Positions 1 to 5,956 of a stretch of DNA of 11,483 bases are shown piece after piece (position 1 is the first letter of the stretch; each line of letters starts with the position of its first letter). The notes beneath the pieces were generated by a model. That model was not told the origin of the DNA, did no database searches, and worked only from the letters and a program-made list of their open reading frames with translations. The stretch is from an uncultured Lachnospiraceae bacterium (GTDB taxonomy: Bacteria > Bacillota > Clostridia > Lachnospirales > Lachnospiraceae): positions 1 to 11,483 of the forward strand of contig CAMOZD010000011.1 in NCBI GenBank assembly GCA_946630645.1, read 5' to 3'. A program made the position numbers and the translations under genes.

Positions 1-2150
1 AGATGGAAAAATATAACGATGCTCCCGACGAAGACCTGTGGACCGATGTGATCGAAGGATCCGGGGACAGGATCTATGCCATAGCAGAGCTCTTAAGCAG
101 GGGCAACCATACCAGGACCATCTGGGAGAAGACGGAAATCGACCGCTTTTTCCTGGATAAAATCGCCAACATCATAGAGGAAGAAAAACTGCTGAAGGAA
201 TGCAGGCACCTGGCCTGGGTCTGGAAAGACCAGGCTGGACCAGGGGAAGATCAGGAAGCAACGGAGGTAGGCCAGGGAGAATCGGTGACAGTCCAGGGAA
301 AGCCGGCGGCAGGTCAGGCAGGCCCAGTGGCAGGTAAGGAAGAACCGAAGGGAGATCTGAAAAAATCAGCACCAGACCAGGCAAGGATGGATAAAGACCT
401 GCTGGCGGCCCTGTGGTCTGCCAAGCGGATGGGCTTTTCCGATATGGCCATCGCCTATTTCTGGGAAGTGACAGAGAAGGACGTCTTCCAGATGCGTCGG
501 CAGGAAAATATATTTCCTATATATAAAATGATCGATACCTGTGCCTCGGAATTTGAGAGCTATGTTCCTTATTTTTACTCTACCTATGAGGGAGAGAATG
601 AGTCCATTGTCTCAGATCGGCCCAAGGTGATCGTCCTGGGTGCCGGCCCTATCCGGATCGGCCAGGGCGTGGAGTTCGACTACTCTACGGTCCATGCGGT
701 CCAGACCATCAAGGCGGCCGGCTATGAGGCCATTGTCATTAATAATAATCCGGAGACTGTTTCGACAGACTACACCACCTCCGACAAACTTTATTTTGAA
801 CCTTTATGGATCGAGGATGTCATGAACATCATCGAGTTAGAGAAGCCGGAAGGGGTCATCGCCACCTTAGGCGGCCAGACGGCAGTCAACCTGGCCCAGC
901 CCCTCCATGACCGGGGTGTTAAACTGATCGGGACCGACTGTGAGGCCATCGAGCGGGCAGAGGACCGGGATCTGTTTGAAAAGTTACTTGCCGATCTGGG
1001 TATCCCCGAGCCCCAGGGCTATGCGGTGACCGATATTGAAGCGGGCGTCAAGGCGGCCGAGGAGATTGGTTACCCAGTCCTGGTAAGACCCAGCTTCGTC
1101 CTGGGCGGCCGGGCCATGCAAATCGTATCCAAGGAAAAGGATTTGAGACATTACCTGCAGACAGCGGTTGAGATCGATGAGGACAAGCCGGTTTTAGTGG
1201 ACCGCTACATCAGCGGCAAGGAGCTGGAGGTGGATGCAGTCTGCGACGGTCAGGAAGTCTTTATCCCCGGCATCATGGAGCTGGTGGAGCGGACCGGAAT
1301 TCATTCGGGAGACTCCATCAGTGTCTATCCTACCTTCAGTGTATCCGACCAGGTTAAGGAAACGATCAGGGACTACACCAGAAGGCTGGGTCTTGGCATA
1401 GGCATCAAGGGACTCTTCAACATCCAGTTTATCGTGGATAAGGAGGACCATGTCTATATCATCGAGGTTAATCCCCGGTCGTCAAGAACCGTACCCTTCC
1501 TGTCCAAGGCCACCGGTTATCCCCTGCCGGATATCGCCACCAGGGTCAGCCTGGGCCAGTCCTTAAAGGACCAGGGTATCGAAGACCTCTGTCCCAAACC
1601 AGGGGATAAATGGTTCGTAAAGGCCCCGGTATTCTCCTTCTCCAAGCTGTCGGGCATGGACGCCTACCTGTCCCCGGAGATGAAGTCTACGGGAGAAGCC
1701 ATCGGTTATGACTACAAGCTGCACCGGGCCATGTTCAAGGCCCTGGTGGCTTCCGGCATCGAGATTCATAATTACGGGACGGTAATCTTTACCCTGGCTG
1801 ACGAGGACAAGGAGGAGGCCCTCCCCCTGGCCAGACGGTTTTATGATATGGGCTTTAATATAGAGGCCACAACCATGACCGCCAAATATATGAAGGAGCA
1901 CGGCGTGAAGACCCGGCTCCGCCATAAACTAAGCGAGGGAAGCACGGAAATCCTCGATTCCATAAAAGCCGGCTATGTCTCCTATGTGGTCAATACCCGG
2001 GCCATTCTGTCCGGTGTTCACTATGAGGACGGCGTGGCCATCAGAAGCTGCGCCAGCCAGCAGCGGGTGACCATGTTCACCTCCCTGGATACGGTCAGAG
2101 TCCTCCTGGATGTCCTGGAGGAGATGACCATCGGTGTTATGCCCATCTGA
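1..2150 (+). CDS. carB: Carbamoyl-phosphate synthase large subunit, 5'-truncated by the window
   Basis: The large chain of carbamoyl-phosphate synthase makes carbamoyl phosphate from bicarbonate, ATP and glutamine-derived ammonia for pyrimidine and arginine synthesis in the cytoplasm. About 715 residues are visible; the E. coli protein has about 1073, so roughly the first 350-400 residues (first ATP-grasp half) lie off the left edge. The ATG at position 3 is an internal Met, not the start. Visible in order: the oligomerisation domain (about residues 1-180), then the second synthetase half starting with LGAGPIRIGQGVEFDY and NNNPETVSTDY, an ATP-grasp domain with GYPVLVRPSFVLGGRAM and IIEVNPRSSRTVPF, and the C-terminal MGS-type allosteric domain (about residues 590-715). 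The identity is certain. The odd point is a roughly 55-residue Gly/Gln/Pro/Glu-rich insertion at residues 76-131, inside the oligomerisation domain, made of 21-bp repeats. A strong hairpin terminator follows the gene. Confidence 0.97.
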   Translation, partial: MEKYNDAPDEDLWTDVIEGSGDRIYAIAELLSRGNHTRTIWEKTEIDRFFLDKIANIIEEEKLLKECRHLAWVWKDQAGPGEDQEATEVGQGESVTVQGKPAAGQAGPVAGKEEPKGDLKKSAPDQARMDKDLLAALWSAKRMGFSDMAIAYFWEVTEKDVFQMRRQENIFPIYKMIDTCASEFESYVPYFYSTYEGENESIVSDRPKVIVLGAGPIRIGQGVEFDYSTVHAVQTIKAAGYEAIVINNNPETVSTDYTTSDKLYFEPLWIEDVMNIIELEKPEGVIATLGGQTAVNLAQPLHDRGVKLIGTDCEAIERAEDRDLFEKLLADLGIPEPQGYAVTDIEAGVKAAEEIGYPVLVRPSFVLGGRAMQIVSKEKDLRHYLQTAVEIDEDKPVLVDRYISGKELEVDAVCDGQEVFIPGIMELVERTGIHSGDSISVYPTFSVSDQVKETIRDYTRRLGLGIGIKGLFNIQFIVDKEDHVYIIEVNPRSSRTVPFLSKATGYPLPDIATRVSLGQSLKDQGIEDLCPKPGDKWFVKAPVFSFSKLSGMDAYLSPEMKSTGEAIGYDYKLHRAMFKALVASGIEIHNYGTVIFTLADEDKEEALPLARRFYDMGFNIEATTMTAKYMKEHGVKTRLRHKLSEGSTEILDSIKAGYVSYVVNTRAILSGVHYEDGVAIRSCASQQRVTMFTSLDTVRVLLDVLEEMTIGVMPI
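228..395 (+). repeat. In-frame 8 x 21-bp degenerate repeat within carB
   Basis: Eight consecutive 21-bp units start at 228, 249, 270, 291, 312, 333, 354 and 375. Six begin with a G-N-Y-CAGG type heptamer (for example GACCAGG, GATCAGG, GGCCAGG). Because 21 is a multiple of three, the array encodes diverged seven-residue units (DQAGPGE, DQEATEV, GQGESVT, VQGKPAA, GQAGPVA, GKEEPKG, DLKKSAP, DQARMDK) and keeps carB open. The conserved family sequence resumes at DLLAALWSAKRMGFSD. The units were aligned by eye. Confidence 0.8.
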
Positions 2151-2194
2151 GAAAACAGCTTTTGAACAGGGAGCAGGAAAGGCATGTATCATAT

Positions 2195-2229
2195 TTGATA
2201 TAGTTAATATATATTTATAATCTTATAAT
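2195..2229 (+). promoter_or_regulatory. Possible sigma-A promoter downstream of carB
   Basis: TTGATA (2195-2200) lies 15 nt before TATAAT (2216-2221), and a second TATAAT lies at 2224-2229. The surroundings are very AT-rich, so this may be fortuitous. If active, it would make a short RNA of about 115 nt ending at the hairpin at 2316-2343 and containing the duplicated 23-bp element. No convincing reading frame with a ribosome binding site lies in that interval. Confidence 0.25.
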
Positions 2230-2268
2230 GGCAAAAAGAATATTACACTTTGAATACCCATAGCTTAT

Positions 2269-2312
2269 TCAGGTTTGTATAAGTAATATAGTCAGGTTTG
2301 TATAAGTAATAT
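2269..2312 (+). repeat. Perfect 21-nt direct repeat, two copies with 23-bp period
   Basis: The 21-mer TCAGGTTTGTATAAGTAATAT occurs at 2269-2289 and again at 2292-2312, separated by AG. It sits directly upstream of the carB-side terminator hairpin. It may be a simple tandem duplication or a paired protein-binding or RNA element; nothing in the sequence assigns a role. Confidence 0.85.
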
Positions 2313-2315
2313 GAA

Positions 2316-2347
2316 GCAGGCAGGTCAGTATTGACCTGCCTGCTTTT
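2316..2347 (+). terminator. Rho-independent terminator after carB
   Basis: A perfect 12-bp stem, GCAGGCAGGTCA (2316-2327) with TGACCTGCCTGC (2332-2343), closes a GTAT tetraloop and is followed by TTTT. It lies 166 nt after the carB stop codon. Part of the spacing is the AT-rich stretch and the duplicated 23-bp element. Confidence 0.85.
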
Positions 2348-2350
2348 GCT

Positions 2351-2381
2351 ATTTAAAAATCCCGCAGGTTTTGCCTGCAGG
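2351..2381 (-). terminator. Terminator for the minus-strand GNAT-domain gene
   Basis: Read on the minus strand, CCTGC (2378-2374) pairs with GCAGG (2368-2364) around a short loop, with two further outer C-G pairs across one mismatch. It is followed by ATTTTTAAAT (2360-2351). It lies about 60 nt beyond the stop codon at 2441 and is back to back with the carB terminator, as expected between converging genes. A second perfect palindrome, CGGATTTGGAAATCCG (2390-2405), lies between them but has no T-run. Confidence 0.6.
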
Positions 2382-2440
2382 ATGATTGCCGGATTTGGAA
2401 ATCCGATAAGGTCTGTATAGGTAGTAAGCGGCTTTCTGTT

Positions 2441-2938
2441 CTATTCTGCCATGGCCTTTATAATCTTCCTGGCGTAAGTGCACTCCGGCACGATTCTGGC
2501 CTGGGCCTTCTGGGCTTCCGCCACGATCAGGAGTACCATCCTTTTAGCGATATTCTGGTTGCGGTAGATGCTCTTTACATAGGTGTGGCCGATGGTCCAG
2601 ATGGGGCCTTTGACAGTGTAGGTACATTCCCCCACCAGGTTGTCCCCGTCGTAGGCAGCGGCTCTTTGCTTGCCCTTCTGATAAACGACGGTAACTTCCC
2701 TTTTCTCGTCCACATAATCTTCATCAAAGTAGATGGTCTTCCCATCCTTTGATGCCCGGGCAGCCACGCCCCGGGCCGCGAAATAGGCGATGACAAACTC
2801 TACAACATCAGCATTGGCCTCGTCGATGGAAAAGTAAAGACCACCTCCACAGGTATCGTGAATATGAAGATTAACTTTAAATTGCTCCCAGATATATTTT
2901 TTTAATTTAACCGCTTCTGAAAATGTTATGACAACCAC
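2441..2938 (-). CDS. Two-domain protein: HDxCGG-type N-terminal domain plus GNAT-like acetyltransferase domain
   Basis: A 165-residue cytoplasmic protein of unknown substrate. Residues 80-165 look like a short GNAT domain of the YjdJ type. IGHTYVKSIYRNQNIAKRMV fits the final strand plus the acyl-CoA-binding loop and helix, and PECTYARKII matches the C-terminal 'CPYA' segment of that group. The loop reads YRNQNIA rather than the usual RGQGIA, and the proline after the cysteine is Thr, so activity is not assured. Residues 1-73 form a separate small domain with the motif HIHDTCGGGLYF (25-36). It resembles small stand-alone clostridial proteins that I associate, unverified, with the RDAC name. 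The start is GTG at 2938, chosen because AGGAGG lies 7 nt upstream. The gene converges on carB and is divergent from the fructosamine-kinase gene. The domain call is fairly sure; the physiological role is unknown. Confidence 0.8.
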   Translation of the reverse strand: MVVITFSEAVKLKKYIWEQFKVNLHIHDTCGGGLYFSIDEANADVVEFVIAYFAARGVAARASKDGKTIYFDEDYVDEKREVTVVYQKGKQRAAAYDGDNLVGECTYTVKGPIWTIGHTYVKSIYRNQNIAKRMVLLIVAEAQKAQARIVPECTYARKIIKAMAE

Positions 2939-2945
2939 TGGTCAA

Positions 2946-2985
2946 CCTCCTTCTCCTTAAAATATAGATTAGTGATATTGTACCA
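2946..2985 (-). promoter_or_regulatory. RBS and extended -10 for the GNAT-domain gene
   Basis: On the minus strand a consensus AGGAGG (2951-2946) sits 7 nt before the GTG start. Upstream, TGG-TACAAT (2985-2977) forms an extended -10 element; no good -35 was seen. The RBS decides the GTG start. Confidence 0.6.
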
Positions 2986-3061
2986 TAAATCGCAGCCGAC
3001 GGGAAGAAAGGACAAGAAATCTTTCGAAAAGGAAACATTTTTCTGCTCAAGAAGGTATCGA

Positions 3062-3091
3062 TTTGGCAAAAGAGCAAAACACCTTGCCAAA
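3062..3091. repeat. Overlapping inverted and direct repeat in the divergent promoter region
   Basis: TTTGGCAA (3062-3069) and TTGCCAAA (3084-3091) form a perfect 8-bp inverted repeat with 14-nt spacing. The same segments are near-identical direct repeats differing at one base (TTGGCAAAAGAG and TTGCCAAAAGAG). It lies between two divergently transcribed genes, so a regulator site is possible; no family can be named. Confidence 0.45.
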
Positions 3092-3146
3092 AGAGAAAAT
3101 TACTATAGTAAAAGGAAATAATCCATAGGTCGGGGTCTGTCAATTA

Positions 3147-3155
3147 TGGTAAAAT
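3147..3155 (+). promoter_or_regulatory. Extended -10 promoter element for the fructosamine-kinase gene
   Basis: TG-G-TAAAAT forms an extended -10 about 50 nt upstream of the start codon. No clear -35 is present. A small 6-bp hairpin (CCTGCC 3173-3178 with GGCAGG 3184-3189) lies between it and the AAAGGAG ribosome binding site at 3192-3198. Confidence 0.4.
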
Positions 3156-3205
3156 AAAAAGAAGAAAAAGAGCCTGCCGCCAGGGCAGGGCAAAGGAGAA
3201 CGCAC

Positions 3206-4099
3206 ATGTTTCAAAGTCTGAAGGAGGCCGTCAGGGCCTGCTGTGGGGAGGACCGGAAGATTCTCAGCCGGCAGCCGGTCTATGGCGGGGATATCAATGA
3301 GGCTGTCTGCCTCCATCTGTCCGGGGGAGACAAGCTCTTCCTCAAGAAAAACAGCATAGGAAATGCCGGATTTTTCCGGGCCGAGGAGGCCGGACTGGAG
3401 GCCATCAGAGAGACAGGGGTCATACCGGTTCCCCGGATCTACGGCTATGGCATCGACCGGGAGGAAGGATTTTCTTTCCTGCTCATGGATTATATAGAGG
3501 CCCATGGCAGGGCCGGTGACTACTGGGAAGGACTGGGGAAGAACCTGGCCCGGATGCACCAGGCCTCTACAGAAGGCCTCTCCGGGAACCCTGACCTGGC
3601 CTACGGCTTTGCCGAGGATAATTATATAGGGGCCAGTCCCCAGATTAACCGGCCGGCCGGGACCTGGATCAGCTTCTTCCGGGAGGCCAGGCTGGAGCCC
3701 CAGATCCGCATGGCGGACAGGAATTTCAATGCCAGCCAGAGGAAAAAGCTGCTTTCATTGCTGGATCAGTTGGATCGTTTCCTCATGGAGCCGGACCGGC
3801 CCGCCCTCCTTCACGGGGACCTGTGGGGAGGAAATGTAATCTGTGGTTCAGACGGGCAGGCCTGGTTGATCGACCCGGCCGCCTATGTGGGCCACCGGGA
3901 GGCAGACCTGGCCATGACCCAGCTTTTCGGAGGTTTCCCGGCTGCCTTTTACAGGGCTTATAAGGACCGGTACCCCATGGACCCAGGTTATGAAGACCGG
4001 CGGGACCTCTATAACCTTTACCACCTGCTCAACCATCTCAATCTTTTTGGCCGGGGCTACCTGGCCAGCGTAGTCAATGTTTTGAACAGGTATGTTTAA
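3206..4099 (+). CDS. Fructosamine kinase family protein (ketosamine-3-kinase-like)
   Basis: A 297-residue cytoplasmic protein of the fructosamine-kinase family, which phosphorylates sugar adducts on protein or free amines so that they can be released (deglycation). Seen in sequence: an N-terminal lobe with GGDINEA (26-32) and an FLKKN lysine segment; the catalytic loop LHGDLWGGNV with His203, Asp205 and Asn210; then LIDPAAYVGHREADLAM with the metal-binding Asp at 223; and the family-typical C-terminal YHLLNHLNLFG helix. The length is normal for the family. The ATG at 3206 is preceded by AAAGGAG with 7-nt spacing. It appears monocistronic: degenerate repeats follow, and the next gene has its own RBS. 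The substrate (bacterial protein adducts or imported Amadori compounds) cannot be read from the sequence. Confidence 0.92.
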   Translation: MFQSLKEAVRACCGEDRKILSRQPVYGGDINEAVCLHLSGGDKLFLKKNSIGNAGFFRAEEAGLEAIRETGVIPVPRIYGYGIDREEGFSFLLMDYIEAHGRAGDYWEGLGKNLARMHQASTEGLSGNPDLAYGFAEDNYIGASPQINRPAGTWISFFREARLEPQIRMADRNFNASQRKKLLSLLDQLDRFLMEPDRPALLHGDLWGGNVICGSDGQAWLIDPAAYVGHREADLAMTQLFGGFPAAFYRAYKDRYPMDPGYEDRRDLYNLYHLLNHLNLFGRGYLASVVNVLNRYV

Positions 4100-4101
4100 G
4101 G

Positions 4102-4309
4102 GCAGACAGGGCAGACCATAGAGCCCATCAAAGAAAGCAGGAAGGTCATCAGACAGACAGAATAGACTGTTAAAGAAAACAGACAGGCTATCATCCAGGA
4201 CAAAAAGTCCAATAAAGAAACCAGGAAACATTAAAGCAGATCAGGAAGGATATGAAGAGACCGGGAAGGCCATCGAGCAGATTAGGAAGGCCATCAGACA
4301 GAAGAAAAG
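4102..4309 (+). repeat. Degenerate purine-rich 21-bp tandem repeat between two genes
   Basis: Units start at 4102 (weak), 4123, 4144, 4165, 4186, 4207, 4228, 4249 (19 bp), 4268 and 4289. The best copies begin GGYCATC (4144, 4268, 4289; GCCCATC at 4123; GGCTATC at 4186) and end in forms of AGGAA. The region fills almost the whole gap between the fructosamine-kinase gene and the AraC fusion gene. It contains no gene and no terminator that I can see. The period matches that of the repeat embedded in carB. Confidence 0.75.
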
Positions 4310-4346
4310 ACCTCAGCCGATTTTCCAGTATATAGAGGGGAAAGCT

Positions 4347-5567
4347 ATGGATAGAGAGACGATTTTAAAAAAACTGCATGCCCAGATCAATGTCAACGGC
4401 CATATTATCGGGGCTTCCGTAGGGTCCGGCATGACGGCCCGCTATGTGGCCATGGGCGGGGCAGACCTGCTGCTGGCCTTAAGTGCCGGACGTTACCGGA
4501 TCATGGGGAGGAGCTCTTATACCAGCTACCTCTGCTACGGCAACAATAATGACACAGTCATGGAGATGGGCCGGAAGGAGTTATTTCCCATCATAAAAGA
4601 TGTTCCCATCCTCTTTGGCCTTATGGCCTCAGACCCATCTATCCATATCTATGAATATCTCAAGGAAATCCGGGATAACGGTTTTTCCGGCATTGTGAAT
4701 TTCCCCACCCTGGCCCTGGTGGACGGTCAGTTCCGGGAAGGCCTGGAGGAGGAGGGAACCAGCTATGACCTGGAGGTGGAGGCCGTCAACCTGGCCCATC
4801 ATCTGGACCTCTTCACGGTTGCCTTTGTGACCAGCCTGGAGGAGGCTGAAAAGATGCTGGAGGCCGGGGCAGATGTCATCTGTGTCCACTTCGGCATGAC
4901 CAAGGGAGGTTTTCTGGGAGCCAGGAATTATATCAGCCTGGAGGAATCCCGGCGGAGGACCGAGGAAATCTATGCCTACTGCCAGGACAAGGCGCCCCAT
5001 GTGATCCGTATGATCTACGGCGGTTCGGCCAACACCCCGGTGGAAATGCAGTATCTTTATAACCACACTGCCTGCCAGGGTTTTATGGGCGGGTCCAGCT
5101 TTGACCGGATTCCTATAGAGCGGGCCCTTTATAATACTACCAGGGCCTTCAAGAGCGGCGGCAGTTTTAAGGAGGACGATCCGGTCATGGCCCTTCTCAA
5201 CGGGGACTGGCACTCCGGCAACTATATCGACTATATCAAGAATTATATAGAGGATAATTACAACCGGGAGATCCAGCTCAGTGACCTGGCCATCCTGGCC
5301 CATGTATCCCCCTCCTACCTCAGTATCAAATTTAAGAAGGAAATGGGCATCAGCTTTTCTGAGTATATGGTCCGCTTTCGCCTGGCCAAGGCCAAAAAGA
5401 TGCTGGAGGAGTCCCGCGTCGGCTGCCGGGAGATCGCCGAGAGAGTGGGCTATAAGGATTATGCCCATTTTTCCAAAATTTTTAAAAAATATACCGGTCT
5501 GTCCCCTGTCGGCTGGAGAAAAGCTGCCAGACAAGCTGAAGAAAGCGCTGGAAAAATGGAAGAGTAA
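4347..5567 (+). CDS. AraC-family regulator with an N-terminal PEP hydrolase-like TIM-barrel input domain
   Basis: A 406-residue fusion. Residues 1 to about 280 form the TIM-barrel 'phosphoenolpyruvate hydrolase-like' domain (PF09370 type). It aligns along its length by eye with the stand-alone protein at 7281-8111, sharing SGMTA, AGRYRIMGR, GFSGIVNFPT, DGQFREGLEE, GADVICVHFGMTKGG and GGSSFDRI. Residues 295-398 form a complete AraC DNA-binding domain with two helix-turn-helix units (DLAILAHVSPSYLSIKFKKE and REIAERVGYKDYAHFSKIFKK, ending TGLSP). The expected role is a transcriptional regulator whose barrel binds a small molecule. Compared with the stand-alone copy, YNSGR is LSAGR (45-49) and the His of CHGG is Tyr224, so the barrel may bind rather than turn over ligand. 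The start at 4347 follows GAGGGG with 6-nt spacing. The tail beyond the HTH is short and charged. The likely targets are the genes that follow; this is inferred from neighbourhood. Confidence 0.9.
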   Translation: MDRETILKKLHAQINVNGHIIGASVGSGMTARYVAMGGADLLLALSAGRYRIMGRSSYTSYLCYGNNNDTVMEMGRKELFPIIKDVPILFGLMASDPSIHIYEYLKEIRDNGFSGIVNFPTLALVDGQFREGLEEEGTSYDLEVEAVNLAHHLDLFTVAFVTSLEEAEKMLEAGADVICVHFGMTKGGFLGARNYISLEESRRRTEEIYAYCQDKAPHVIRMIYGGSANTPVEMQYLYNHTACQGFMGGSSFDRIPIERALYNTTRAFKSGGSFKEDDPVMALLNGDWHSGNYIDYIKNYIEDNYNREIQLSDLAILAHVSPSYLSIKFKKEMGISFSEYMVRFRLAKAKKMLEESRVGCREIAERVGYKDYAHFSKIFKKYTGLSPVGWRKAARQAEESAGKMEE

Positions 5568-5625
5568 GCTACAGGCAAAACTGCAGGAGTTGCTGCGGAA
5601 AAAGACCAGGGAAAGCTTGGAGAAG
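5521..5625 (+). repeat. Weak 21-nt periodicity over the end of the AraC fusion gene
   Basis: Five 21-nt blocks can be laid out from 5521. In the +1 frame relative to the gene they read as amphipathic heptads (KLPDKLK, KALEKWK, SKLQAKL, QELLRKK, TRESLEK). The true gene stops at 5567 in its own frame, so the +1 reading is probably not expressed. The DNA similarity between blocks is much weaker than in the other arrays. Confidence 0.3.
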
Positions 5626-5797
5626 GGGACTTGAACTTAGAAAAACAGCTAAAGAAAATGACAGAAAATAGACAGATAAACACTAGAATACATAATAATT
5701 GTCTGAAAATTTATAAATAAAACATAAAGACAACTTTTATAAAAAACGGCCACCCCAAACAAAATATAAACACAAATATAAGTAATTTAAACACATT

Positions 5798-5905
5798 TAC
5801 TTTCGGAAATATCCTTTATAGAATATAGATACCGATAATAGCATCCGATGCTTTTAGCTGGTATATAGATCTATATCCTGTAAATATTTCCGAAAGTATT
5901 TTTTT
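5798..5905 (+). promoter_or_regulatory. Nested inverted repeat ending in a T-run: attenuator or structured leader candidate
   Basis: Perfect 15-nt arms, TACTTTCGGAAATAT (5798-5812) and ATATTTCCGAAAGTA (5884-5898), are followed at once by seven T residues (5899-5905). Between the arms are nested pairings: TATAG/CTATA (5824-5828/5871-5875), ATACC/GGTAT (5829-5833/5860-5864) and a small AGCAT/ATGCT hairpin (5840-5844/5848-5852). ATATAGATCTATAT (5863-5876) is itself a perfect palindrome and could form a competing fold. It lies 40-60 nt upstream of the UPF0261 start. Possible identities are an attenuator or riboswitch-like leader, the terminator of the AraC fusion gene with an unusually large apical region, or a small MITE-like insertion. 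I matched it to no known riboswitch class. Confidence 0.55.
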
Positions 5906-5923
5906 GGCAGGAAGGAGCCTGCC
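5906..5923 (+). promoter_or_regulatory. Small hairpin with an SD-like loop upstream of the UPF0261 gene
   Basis: GGCAGG (5906-5911) pairs perfectly with CCTGCC (5918-5923). The six-nt loop is AAGGAG, a ribosome-binding-site sequence displayed away from any start codon. The functional AGAAAGGAG lies downstream at 5942-5950. The role is unknown. Confidence 0.4.
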
Positions 5924-5956
5924 GACCGTTTATATTTCCCCAGAAAGGAGATGGCT

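Larger units (their letters stand above)
5568..5956. other. 389-bp intergenic and leader region
   Basis: From 5626 to about 5797 the DNA is very AT-rich and holds several TATAAA-like boxes (for example 5738-5743 and 5765-5770), but no -35/-10 pair I would defend. The downstream part holds the long inverted repeat at 5798-5905, a second small hairpin at 5906-5923 and the ribosome binding site of the UPF0261 gene. No protein-coding gene was recognised here. Confidence 0.6.

Noticed and set aside
3..2150. carB read as a complete 715-residue gene starting at the ATG at position 3
   Set aside because: The family needs another 350-400 residues including the first ATP-grasp half, there is no room for an RBS, and the sequence at the ATG is internal to the oligomerisation domain.
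2227..2262. Eleven-codon mini-frame (MAKRILHFEYP) after carB
   Set aside because: There is no ribosome binding site, and it overlaps a candidate -10 box.
4122..4346. N-terminal extension of the AraC fusion through the upstream open frame
   Set aside because: The frame is open for about 75 codons but has no ATG, it reads repeat-derived low-complexity sequence, and a good RBS precedes the ATG at 4347.
4629..5534. 301-codon minus-strand open frame opposite the AraC fusion gene
   Set aside because: It overlaps a gene with two clear domains, has no recognisable domain and no RBS. Long antisense frames are common opposite GC-rich codons.
5542..5560. Catabolite-control (cre-like) sequence around AGAAAGCGCTGG
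   Set aside because: It is an imperfect match inside the coding end of the regulator gene and not positioned to control a promoter.
5281..5634. Separate +1-frame protein ending in a Lys/Leu-rich helix
   Set aside because: It lies almost wholly within the AraC domain, has no RBS, and its first part is shadow sequence. A frameshift extension of the regulator is conceivable, but no slippery site was seen.
5951..5956. ATG at 5951 as start of the UPF0261 gene
   Set aside because: The GGAG ends at 5950, leaving no spacing. The ATG at 5957 has a 6-nt spacing and gives the family-typical MKTIAVLGTF start.
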